Positions 1 through 6,421 of a stretch of DNA of 17,823 nt are shown piece by piece. Every line of letters starts with the position of its first letter. Position 1 is the stretch's first letter. Source of the DNA: CAYQJS01 sp964417895 (GTDB taxonomy: Bacteria > Chloroflexota > UBA6077 > SHYK01); the NCBI GenBank assembly GCA_964417895.1, contig CAYQJS010000075.1:1-17823 (forward strand), in the 5' to 3' direction. A program made the position numbers and the translations under genes. A model generated the notes under the pieces. The model had not been told where the DNA came from, ran no database searches, and saw only the letters and a program-made list of their open reading frames with translations.

Positions 1-6
1 GCGCTC

Positions 7-1149
7 TTAACTTAAACCAGCCCTTTTGCTGTCTTGACAATGGGGGGCACCATAACCGGCCTCTTCGGCGCGCTGCAGGATGGCTGGGTCAACCGCGTCC
101 ATGAGGCGAAACCAGATCTGACGCGCGGCGTCCTTGAGAATCATCAGGATCGCGAAGGTAATGCCGATTCCGACAAGGGGGTCTGCCTGCGGGAAGCCCA
201 GCCATACGCCCAACGCACCCAGCAGCACCGCCAGTGAAGTCAGCCCGTCGGTTCGTGCGTGATAGCCGTCGGTCACCAGCGCCGCGCTGCCGATTCGGCG
301 CCCCACCCCGATGCGATATTGCGCAACCAGCTCATTCCCAAGAAACCCGATGATGGCAGCCGCGGCGACCCAACCCAGGGCGTGGATCTCTTCGGGAAAG
401 ATGAGCCTCCGCACTGATTCGAAACCCGCCACCGCGATCGAAGTCGCGATCATCAGCACGACGAACACTCCTGCCAGGTCCTCGGCTCGCCCGTAGCCGT
501 ACGTATACCGATTATTCGCGGCCTTTCGGCTCACTGAGAAGGCGATCCACAGGGGAATGGCGGTCGAGGCGTCGGCGAAGTTGTGGATGGTGTCGGCGAG
601 CAAAGCAACCGAGCCACTCACGACCACCACAACGAGTTGAAAGATCGCCGTCACTCCCAGCACCCAGAGCGAGCGTCGGACGGCCTTGATTCCCTCTTCC
701 GACCCTTCAAGAGCGTCGTCGATGCTATCCGCCGCGTCGTGGCTGTGGCGGCGGAAGAGCCCATCAACGAGACCCCGCACCCCAGTGGGGTGAGCGTGGC
801 CGTGCCCATGATCCTGCTCGACGAAGCGCACTTCATACGCATGGGTGTGGCCGCCATGGTGGACGGAAAGCGTGGCGAAGAACTCGTGCGGCTCGGCAAG
901 CGTCAATTCTGCTTCAAGAAAGTCGCCCTGGGCGTTGAACGAGAACGTTTGTCGGGACCCGTCGTCCCGCACGGTCTCGACCGTCAGAAGATCGTCCCGC
1001 GAGGGTGCCGTTGGGTGGCCAGCGGGGTCTTCGAAATGGATTCGGAAGCGAGGCGGCACTCCGTCCTCAAATATGGAGAGGCGAGCGACGCGGCCCCCAA
1101 TGTCGACGATCTTTGTCTCGTCGTGAACATGCCCATGCTCTTGGGTCAT
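7..1149 (-). CDS. Cation diffusion facilitator (CDF) family metal transporter, C-terminally truncated
   Basis: This is probably an inner-membrane exporter of divalent metal ions such as Zn, Co or Ni. The N-terminal ~155 residues are soluble and His-rich, with clusters HGHVH, HHGGHTH and DHGHGHAH that likely bind metal. The membrane core follows at about residues 160-350. TM2 carries the CDF signature DTIHNFAD and TM5 carries DGYHARTD, the two HxxxD-type metal sites of the family. After the last membrane helix the usual start of the cytoplasmic domain is present (LMDAVDPAILQRAEEA). It then ends about 15 residues later in an unfamiliar tail (YGAPHCQDSKRAGLS), so the ~80-residue C-terminal dimerisation domain is missing. 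The stop lies inside the window, so this is not a window-edge effect. A C6 run on the coding strand at the divergence point could mark an indel. The ATG at 1149 has only a weak Shine-Dalgarno. Family call is firm; substrate is not known. Confidence 0.9.
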   Translation of the reverse strand: MTQEHGHVHDETKIVDIGGRVARLSIFEDGVPPRFRIHFEDPAGHPTAPSRDDLLTVETVRDDGSRQTFSFNAQGDFLEAELTLAEPHEFFATLSVHHGGHTHAYEVRFVEQDHGHGHAHPTGVRGLVDGLFRRHSHDAADSIDDALEGSEEGIKAVRRSLWVLGVTAIFQLVVVVVSGSVALLADTIHNFADASTAIPLWIAFSVSRKAANNRYTYGYGRAEDLAGVFVVLMIATSIAVAGFESVRRLIFPEEIHALGWVAAAAIIGFLGNELVAQYRIGVGRRIGSAALVTDGYHARTDGLTSLAVLLGALGVWLGFPQADPLVGIGITFAILMILKDAARQIWFRLMDAVDPAILQRAEEAGYGAPHCQDSKRAGLS

Positions 1150-1315
1150 GGACTTCTACCTACTCCGCGAATAACGCTCCGAGTCAGCCGAAATAGCGGT
1201 CCAGCGCCTTCTTCATCTCAGCCCAACCGTTCGTCGGCTGATCGCCGTCAGCCACATCAGGAGGCAAGACTCCATATGGTCCTCTAAGTGGGGCACTTCG
1301 TATGAACATGGGCGT

Positions 1316-1403
1316 TACCCCCTCCCTAACCCTCCCCCTCAAGGGGGGAGGGAACCAATTCTCTTCCCCCTCCCCCTCGACGGGGGAGGGTTGGGGTGGG
1401 GGT
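1316..1403. repeat. Interspersed C/G-rich palindromic repeat, copy 1 (intergenic)
   Basis: This element of about 88 bp begins TACCCCCTCCCTAACCC and ends GGGTTGGGGTGGGGGT. It contains two internal hairpins, CCCTCCCCCT-CAA-GGGGGGAGGG and CCCTCCCCCTCGACGGGGGAGGG. The reverse complement of the stretch at 8557-8647 has nearly the same ends and hairpin loops (CAAG and CGAC), so the two are inverted copies of one element. Here it lies between the CDF and solute-binding genes, where it could act as a transcription end or be neutral. The rest of the gene-free stretch 1150-1493 shows nothing I can name. Confidence 0.8.
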
Positions 1404-1493
1404 GACCGTGATCCCGTTCATAGGAACTGACCCACTAGCACGATCCGGCCCACGCGGTCGAGCGCTGCGCGAACCGCTGCGATCTGGACCAAG

Positions 1494-2432
1494 TCAGTCC
1501 AACCCCACGGTGTTGCTAGCGAACATCTCCTCGACCGGCACCGCGCGCGGAATGATCCGCTGCTCCACGTTGAAGCGCACCACCGTCTCGAGCGTGGCGC
1601 GGTTCGCGGCGATGCCGTACGGGATCGGATCGGTGCCAAGCAAATCGCGCGTGCGGGCGAGTGCCTGGTCCTCGGGCGCTAGCTCGCCTCCGCTGCCCAA
1701 CCGGTCCACGGCCACTTGTTTCGCTCGCTTGAAGGCGTCGAAGAGCTGCGTCGCGATGCCAGGATCAGCGGCCAGGTGCTCGCTCTTGACCACGACGGTG
1801 TGGTTGATGGGGTAAACGCCGGTCTTCTTGAAGAAAGCCACCGCGGCCGCCTGGGCATCCGGGATGAGGGGCTTCACGTCGGGGGAATCAACTCGCCCCG
1901 CGCCGATGGCGGCGTCGATCTCGCCGGCGACCAGCATCCCTGCCAGGTCCTTGCCCGCCTCGGCCCGGACGACGTTGGGCGGCGGCTGGTACTCCACCAC
2001 GTGCTCGTCGTCGACGATCACCCAGGTGACGCTGTCGAGGTCCACGCCATACTCGGTTTTCAGGATGCCCCGCACCCACAGGCCACCGGTGACCGTGTAG
2101 GCGCGCACGCCGACCTTGCGGCCCGCCAGGTCTGAGGGGCCGCTGATCCCCGACTTCGTGTTGTAGAGGATGGCGCCGTGCTGGAACGAGCGCAGGGGGA
2201 ACACGGGGATGGCCGTGATGGGCTTATCGTGCGCGCGGGCGCAGAGGTAGGTGGAGATGGCCATCTCCGAGACGTCGAACTCCATGGCGCGGATCATGCG
2301 GCGAAACGCCGCGATGATGGGCGAGACTTCGACGTGGTCGAGGGTGAACCCCGCTGGGGTGACCGTCCCGTCCTTCAGGGCACGTGTGTGCGGGTACGTG
2401 TCGATCGCCGTCTTCAAAACGGATGGGGCCAT
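1494..2432 (-). CDS. Solute-binding / 4,5-dihydroxyphthalate decarboxylase-like protein
   Basis: This 312-residue protein has the periplasmic-binding-protein type II fold seen in the family annotated as 4,5-dihydroxyphthalate decarboxylase, and in NitT/TauT-type solute receptors. Family hallmarks near the N-terminus are YPHTRALKDG, the FDVSEMAISTYL block at about residues 52-63, ITAIPVFPLRSFQHG and the DLAGRKVGVRAYTVT block. Later come WVRGILKTEYGV and the INHTVVVK segment. No signal peptide is evident: the protein starts MAPSVLKTAIDTY. It may therefore be cytoplasmic and enzymatic, or lipoprotein-free. The ATG at 2432 is preceded by a strong Shine-Dalgarno (AAAGGAGG, eight bases away), which fixes the start. 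No transporter permease or ATPase gene lies beside it, so the substrate and whether it serves transport or decarboxylation remain open. Confidence 0.85.
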   Translation of the reverse strand: MAPSVLKTAIDTYPHTRALKDGTVTPAGFTLDHVEVSPIIAAFRRMIRAMEFDVSEMAISTYLCARAHDKPITAIPVFPLRSFQHGAILYNTKSGISGPSDLAGRKVGVRAYTVTGGLWVRGILKTEYGVDLDSVTWVIVDDEHVVEYQPPPNVVRAEAGKDLAGMLVAGEIDAAIGAGRVDSPDVKPLIPDAQAAAVAFFKKTGVYPINHTVVVKSEHLAADPGIATQLFDAFKRAKQVAVDRLGSGGELAPEDQALARTRDLLGTDPIPYGIAANRATLETVVRFNVEQRIIPRAVPVEEMFASNTVGLD

Positions 2433-2505
2433 GGCTCGATCCTCCTTTCAATAATGGTTCCATAGGGTTGGCAGGGCAGACAGCGGCGGGCCTGAGGCAC
2501 TCCCT

Positions 2506-2917
2506 CTAGATCGCCCGGATTCTGGCCAGGATATTGTCCGCCATGAGGATAGCGTCCCTTGAGTTCTTACTCCAGTCGGCCCATGTAGGTCGCGAAGGCA
2601 TGGGATAGTAGTCCGCCTCTATCCTCATATTGTGCAGCACCTCGAGTTTCGAGCCGGTTGCCGTGCTGCGGCGTGCCACTTCATCCAGTACCGCCTTGTG
2701 GATGGGTATGTTTGTCCCTCTGCCCCTGGCCGCCCGTCGTCTGATGCTTCGCGGGGGTGTCGGGCTTGGGGAAGAGCCTATCCCGCGCCATTATGAAGAG
2801 CGCGTAGTAGGCTCGGCCGACGGCGGTCCGCCACTCTGCCTCGTTCGTGGCATTAGCATTGAGATCCCGAGCTACTTGCAGAAACCCCACAGGGTCGAAG
2901 ACGGTGCGGAGTCTCAC
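2506..2917 (-). pseudogene. HEPN-domain protein, frameshifted
   Basis: Two frames together make one HEPN-like protein of about 136 residues, the usual size of this fold. The first frame, from a GTG at 2917, gives the N-terminal helix with AVGRAYYALFIMARDRL. That frame continues in nonsense to a stop near 2681. The second frame, ending at TAG 2506-2508, gives HKAVLDEVARR, then LEVLHNMRIEADYY, then DAILMADNILARIRAI. These are the typical second half of HEPN proteins of the 'ADY' type. The switch lies between about 2710 and 2757; the G5 run at 2753-2757 is the best candidate site. The GTG overlaps the TGA of the upstream gene by four bases, showing operon coupling. HEPN proteins are often RNases or nucleotidyltransferase partners in toxin-antitoxin or defence systems, but no classic RxxxxH motif is clear here. 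The shift may be a sequencing error. Confidence 0.72.
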
Positions 2918-3540
2918 CACTCGACGCACACGGAGAAAGTCTGGGCTAGGAAGTCAGCCTTTTCCGTAGACAGAGTTGCTCTCCACTTGTCGACCTGGGC
3001 CCCCAAATAGTCCCAGAAGGCGAGCGCCTGCAACGCGGAGCAGCGGACTTTCGCCATGAAGGTAATCTGCTTCCACCCTTCCTCCGGATCGGTGAACGGG
3101 TGGACGGCAACCTCCTCGACGGGAACATGTGCGGTGAAGCTCGATGTGACGAGGATCGCCTCCAGTATCTGGATGGCTCGGCGCGCCTCCCGATCGAGGT
3201 GCATCCAGGCGGAGGCGTCAAACCGCTCTCTCGGCAAAGTCAAAGGCCGGGCCGACAGTTGCTGCTCATTCTCGAACGCCGCTGCGGTCACCAGATTGGC
3301 CTCGTTGGCATCCACCACTTGCACCCGCCGGTGTTCGGGGAACACGGCTCCCGGAAAGAGCGCTGGCGCCTCCCAGGCCACGCGTGCTCTCCGCTGACCG
3401 AACTCTCCGTAAGGAGCAACGAAGTCCAGGGACGGTAGCTCCCAGGAGACCGCCGCCTGGGGTGGACTAACAGCGGGGGATTGGCCGTACACGTCCAGAA
3501 ACGGCTCACGCTCAGCGACAACCGTGGGCAGCGCCGCCAT
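2914..3540 (-). CDS. Uncharacterised protein, second gene of HEPN operon
   Basis: I do not recognise this 208-residue protein. It shows no signal peptide or membrane segment. The first ~80 residues are Pro- and aromatic-rich (SPPQAAVSWELPSLDF) and look extended or beta. The second half, from about residue 100, has helices (REARRAIQILEAILV and ALQALAFWDYLGAQVDKW) around a conserved-looking HPFTDPEEGWKQITFMAKV stretch. Its ATG shares one base with the TAA of the upstream gene (TAATG). Its TGA overlaps the GTG of the HEPN gene by four bases. The three genes are therefore almost certainly one translationally coupled unit. The partner genes suggest a joint function with a HEPN protein, but the role is unknown. 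Confidence 0.75.
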   Translation of the reverse strand: MAALPTVVAEREPFLDVYGQSPAVSPPQAAVSWELPSLDFVAPYGEFGQRRARVAWEAPALFPGAVFPEHRRVQVVDANEANLVTAAAFENEQQLSARPLTLPRERFDASAWMHLDREARRAIQILEAILVTSSFTAHVPVEEVAVHPFTDPEEGWKQITFMAKVRCSALQALAFWDYLGAQVDKWRATLSTEKADFLAQTFSVCVEW

Positions 3541-4202
3541 TAGATCGGCCCCTCTACCAGCTTTACAGCTTCCTCCGCCAGGTCAGTCCCTCGGCGGGCC
3601 AGCGCAAGCACATCATCCCGTTTGGCGTCCCGGAAGATGACGTGCACGACGTAGACCAGCTCCGGCTGGAGGATCTCGGGTTCAATACGAATTTCGAACC
3701 AGTTGGGGCTGTTGGGGGCGGCGTCAGGTGGGACGAGGTGGAAGCCCCAGTTGGCGACGGGGCGGCCAAGGACCGAGCCAAATCGACCGAGCGACGGCAG
3801 CTCGGTGAAGCGGCGCTGGATCTCGGCAATCGGCCGCTTCCCTGGCGACGCATCGAAAAAAAAATGTGCCTGGGTCTCATAGAACATCGCGTTTTGCCGA
3901 CTAGGAAAGCCCAGCTTTCCCTCGACCAGATCCTCGACCGCGAGAAACTCCGTCGTGACCACCGCGTGGTCGCGCCCGATCAGGCCCCAGTATTGACGCT
4001 CGCTATTGACCTGGACGGCCAGGTCGCCCTTCGTGGCGATTGCGCCTGACACGATGAGGCGCGCGGAAAAGCGGGATTGTATTTCTTCGCCGACGACGAA
4101 TCCGAGATGCGGAAGCGCTTCGCTCAGCGACTCGATTCGGAAAGGGAAGAGAACGCCAGCGTAGCGCACAGAGAACTCGACGCGGGCTTCACGTATGTTC
4201 AT
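3540..4202 (-). CDS. Uncharacterised protein, first gene of HEPN operon
   Basis: This 220-residue protein opens the minus-strand operon, with ATG at 4202 and a modest GAAGG Shine-Dalgarno about ten bases before it. I do not recognise the family. It looks mostly beta-structured, with alternating hydrophobic residues (ARVEFSVRYAGVLFPF, ELVYVVHVIFRDAK). A C-terminal helix, DVLALARRGTDLAEEAVKLV, closes the protein. No membrane segment or signal peptide is visible. The overall plan, strand-rich with a short C-terminal helix and a HEPN partner gene downstream, resembles sporadically distributed two- and three-gene systems. TIGR04255-like proteins came to mind, but I cannot support that call from motifs. 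Confidence 0.75.
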   Translation of the reverse strand: MNIREARVEFSVRYAGVLFPFRIESLSEALPHLGFVVGEEIQSRFSARLIVSGAIATKGDLAVQVNSERQYWGLIGRDHAVVTTEFLAVEDLVEGKLGFPSRQNAMFYETQAHFFFDASPGKRPIAEIQRRFTELPSLGRFGSVLGRPVANWGFHLVPPDAAPNSPNWFEIRIEPEILQPELVYVVHVIFRDAKRDDVLALARRGTDLAEEAVKLVEGPI

Positions 4203-4388
4203 GCCGAACCTTCAGGGGAACGCGTAACTCGTGCAGGCGGCGCACGATAGTAGTTGTCGCCGATTCTTGGTGTCAAATCAGCTCCCGTGTCCGAGACTCA
4301 TTGGAGGACCACCATCTGCCCCCGCGTAGGCATCAACGCTCCGGACTATACCCCGTGATCGATTTGTGACTCGGTGACACAACCCGCT

Positions 4389-4418
4389 GAGACAGAACCC
4401 CTCCCATAGCGCTATTCT
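4389..4418 (+). promoter_or_regulatory. Weak sigma70-like promoter candidate for the phage operon
   Basis: GAGACA at 4389-4394 matches TTGACA at four of six positions. It is followed after 18 bases by TATTCT at 4413-4418, which matches TATAAT at four of six. The predicted start falls at about 4425, inside the palindrome at 4424-4439. No better plus-strand pair was found in the divergent gap 4203-4478, which lies between the minus-strand HEPN operon and the terminase gene. The match is weak and the call rests largely on position. Confidence 0.3.
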
Positions 4419-4423
4419 GTCAA

Positions 4424-4439
4424 TAGAACTAAAGTTCTA
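4424..4439. promoter_or_regulatory. LexA-box-like operator palindrome
   Basis: TAGAAC-TAAA-GTTCTA is a perfect inverted repeat with six-base arms and a four-base spacer. Its core GAAC-N4-GTTC is the Gram-positive LexA box form (CGAAC-N4-GTTCG in Bacillus and actinobacteria), which is also reported for the Chloroflexota member Dehalococcoides. It lies about 40 bases before the terminase start, just downstream of a weak -10-like TATTCT, where a repressor would block transcription. I saw no second copy in the window. Binding by LexA is an inference; a phage repressor or another dimeric regulator could equally use it. Confidence 0.42.
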
Positions 4440-4478
4440 GAAGGCGGTTCCGGGTGCGGGGCTCTGCCCCCACCGGCC

Positions 4479-6239
4479 GTGATCGACTTGACAGAGGGCG
4501 TTGTGGACAACGGCCACGCCAGCTCAACCCTCACACTCACAACCCGCGAACGCGGCCTGCGCCGGCTTCTCGCCGACGTCGGTCTCTTCAGCCGCTACGT
4601 CATCGGCACACCGCTGCGGCCCTACCAGCTGGAGCCGGCCCGCGCCATCCTCGACTCGGTCCTCCGACGTCGCGGCCACACCTTCACCGTCATGATGAGT
4701 CGCCAGGCCGGCAAGAACGAGCTGTCCGCCCAGCTGGAAGCCTACCTCCTCAACCTTTTCCAGCGGCGCGGCGGCGCCATCGTCAAGGCCGCCCCCACCT
4801 TCCGCCCCCAGATCGTCAACAGCATGCTGCGCCTCGAGCGCGCCCTGGACAACGACCTCAATCGGGGTCGCTGGAGCCGGCAGCTGGGCTACGCCATCGA
4901 GCTGGGCCGGGCGCGCGTCTTCTTTTACTCCGGCGAGCCGGAGAGCCACGTGGTGGGCGCGACCGCCAGCCTGCTCCTGGAAATCGACGAGGCCCAGGAT
5001 TTCGACGAGGAGAAGTACCTCAAAGACTTCCGCCCCATGGGCGCCACCACCAACGTCACCACCGTGCTCTACGGCACCGCCTGGTCGGCGGACACCCTGC
5101 TGGAGCGAACCCGCCGCGAGAACCTGCGCCTCGAGGCCCTGGACGACCTGCGCCGCGACTTCCGCTACCCATGGCACGTGGTGGCGGAGCACAACGCCGA
5201 GTACCGCGCCTACGTCGAGGCCGAGATGGCCCGCATGGGCCCCGAGCACCCCCTCATCCGCACCCAGTACCTCCTGGAGCCGCTGGAGAGCGCCGGACGC
5301 TTCCTCTCGGAGACGCAGCTGGAACAGCTACGAGGGACGCACCTGCGTCGCTCGGGGCCGGGGATCGCCCCCTCACCCCAGGGGTCGGGAGACAGGGGAC
5401 AGGAGACAGAGGGGATAGGGGACGCCCTCACCCCAACCCCTTCGACAGGCTCTCCGAGTACCCCGATTTATCGGGGCTCGGAGTCCGCAGGGCGGACAGG
5501 GCAGGCTCTCTCCCAGAGGGAGAGGGGGCAGCCCCCAGCCCCCAGCCCCCGACCCCCGACCCCCATGTATGTGGCCGGCATCGACGTGGCGGGGGAGGAC
5601 GAGGAGGCGGAGGACGCTGCGCTTCGCTCTCTCAAGCCCCGCAAGGATTCCACCGCCATCACCATCTGCGAAGTCGAATGGATTGCGGATTTCGGATTGC
5701 GGAATGCGGATTCGGATGACGAGAACCGTCTTCCCGCTGGCATTCCGCAATCCGCATTCCGCACTCCGAACTTGCGGATCGTCCAGCACTACTGGTGGAC
5801 GGGCCGCAAGCACCGGGAGCTGTTTCCCCAGCTCGTCGACCTCCTGAGACGCGTCTGGCATTGCCGCTCCGTCGTGGTGGACGCCACAGGCGTCGGCGCC
5901 GGTGTCGCCAGCTTCCTGGTGGGCGCGCTCCCCATGGTGGCGCGGCCGTTCATCTTCACCGCCACCTCGAAGAGCGCCCTGGGCTACGGGCTCCTGGCCG
6001 CCGTCAATAGCGGCCGCCTGGCGATGTACGCGGATGACGGCTCGCCGGAGAGCGTCGAGTTCTGGCGCGAGGCGCGACTCGCCCGCTCCACCCTCCACGA
6101 GAACCAGCGCCTCTCGTTCTACGTCGATCCGCGTGAGGGGCACGACGACCTCCTGATGTCCGCCGCGCTGGCGGTGGAGGCCGCGGCTGGCGCGGAGCCC
6201 CGCGTCGCGCGAGGACGGACGACGAGGACTGAGGACTGA
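4479..6239 (+). CDS. terL: Phage terminase large subunit with two in-frame repeat insertions
   Basis: This ATP-driven DNA packaging motor and nuclease has 586 residues. The Walker A-like MMSRQAGKN lies at about residues 72-80 and Walker B LLLEIDEAQD at about 165-174. The C-terminal RNase H-like nuclease has its three acidic positions in VAGIDVAG (~366), VVVDATGVG (~466) and HDDLLMSAALAV (~555). Between ATPase and nuclease, residues ~290-363 are pure repeat-derived low complexity. A second repeat-derived stretch occupies residues ~403-431, where a GCGGATT-type hairpin is read as coding. Both keep the frame and leave every motif intact. The C-terminal tail (RGRTTRTED) is also repeat-like. GTG 4479 has no clear ribosome site; GTG 4503, preceded by GAGGG four bases away, is an equally good start. 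No small terminase gene is visible. A portal gene follows. Confidence 0.93.
   Translation: MIDLTEGVVDNGHASSTLTLTTRERGLRRLLADVGLFSRYVIGTPLRPYQLEPARAILDSVLRRRGHTFTVMMSRQAGKNELSAQLEAYLLNLFQRRGGAIVKAAPTFRPQIVNSMLRLERALDNDLNRGRWSRQLGYAIELGRARVFFYSGEPESHVVGATASLLLEIDEAQDFDEEKYLKDFRPMGATTNVTTVLYGTAWSADTLLERTRRENLRLEALDDLRRDFRYPWHVVAEHNAEYRAYVEAEMARMGPEHPLIRTQYLLEPLESAGRFLSETQLEQLRGTHLRRSGPGIAPSPQGSGDRGQETEGIGDALTPTPSTGSPSTPIYRGSESAGRTGQALSQRERGQPPAPSPRPPTPMYVAGIDVAGEDEEAEDAALRSLKPRKDSTAITICEVEWIADFGLRNADSDDENRLPAGIPQSAFRTPNLRIVQHYWWTGRKHRELFPQLVDLLRRVWHCRSVVVDATGVGAGVASFLVGALPMVARPFIFTATSKSALGYGLLAAVNSGRLAMYADDGSPESVEFWREARLARSTLHENQRLSFYVDPREGHDDLLMSAALAVEAAAGAEPRVARGRTTRTED
5371..5564. repeat. Composite repeat insertion inside terminase (ATPase-nuclease linker)
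   Basis: This insertion combines a GGGGACAGGAGACAG stretch, a CCCTCACCCCAACCCC element and an 87-bp block at 5437-5523. The block holds a CCCCGATTTATCGGGG hairpin. A CCCCCAGCCCCCAG run follows. The 87-bp block recurs without any difference at 6320-6406, outside the coding sequence. All of it is read in the terminase frame as about 65-75 low-complexity residues without a stop codon. Confidence 0.88.
5681..5770. repeat. GCGGATT-type inverted repeat inside terminase
   Basis: The arms GCGGAATGCGGATT (5699-5712) and AATCCGCATTCCGC (5749-5762) are perfect reverse complements, separated by about 36 bases. The same repeat family recurs at 12938-12980 and at 17490-17575. Here it is translated as about 29 residues between the first and second nuclease motifs of the terminase. 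Confidence 0.85.
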
Positions 6240-6254
6240 GCGATGAGGACTGAG

Positions 6255-6419
6255 TGGATGGACGCCCCCCCTCACCCTAACCCTCTCCCCCAGCGGGGGG
6301 AGAGGGGACAGGCAGACAGCCCCTTCGACAGGCTCTCCGAGTACCCCGATTTATCGGGGCTCGGAGTCCGCAGGGCGGACAGGGCAGGCTCTCTCCCAGA
6401 GGGAGAAGGGAGACTGCTG
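6255..6419. repeat. Intergenic composite repeat between terminase and portal
   Basis: The spacer of 182 bases between terminase and portal is filled by repeats. First come GAGGACTGAG direct repeats around the terminase stop, then a CCCCCCTCACCCTAACCC hairpin element. Last is the 87-bp block (6320-6406) identical to 5437-5523. The AAGGGAG at the end of this element lies nine bases before the portal ATG and probably serves as its Shine-Dalgarno. A short open frame beginning at 6243 is made only of repeat sequence and is not called as a gene. Confidence 0.85.
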
Positions 6420-6421
6420 AG

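Noticed and set aside
583..1287. Open frame of 234 codons on the plus strand opposite the CDF gene
   Set aside because: It lies fully antisense to a recognised transporter, has no family-like motifs and reflects GC-rich antisense openness.
1418..1639. Minus-strand frame ending DLVQIAAVRAALDRVGRIVLVGQFL that might extend the binding protein
   Set aside because: The end looks protein-like, but most of the frame is a shifted reading of the binding-protein gene and that gene ends normally. I could not link the short tail to any family.
4452..4474. Rho-independent terminator GTGCGGGGCTCTGCCCCCAC before terminase
   Set aside because: The hairpin exists but has no T-tract and lies just after the proposed promoter. 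Its GGGGCTCTGCCCC core resembles the C/G repeats, so it is more likely a repeat fragment.
4454..5719. Long plus-strand frame (421 codons) overlapping terminase
   Set aside because: It is Arg/Pro-rich without motifs and is an alternative frame of the terminase gene, which has clear Walker and nuclease motifs.
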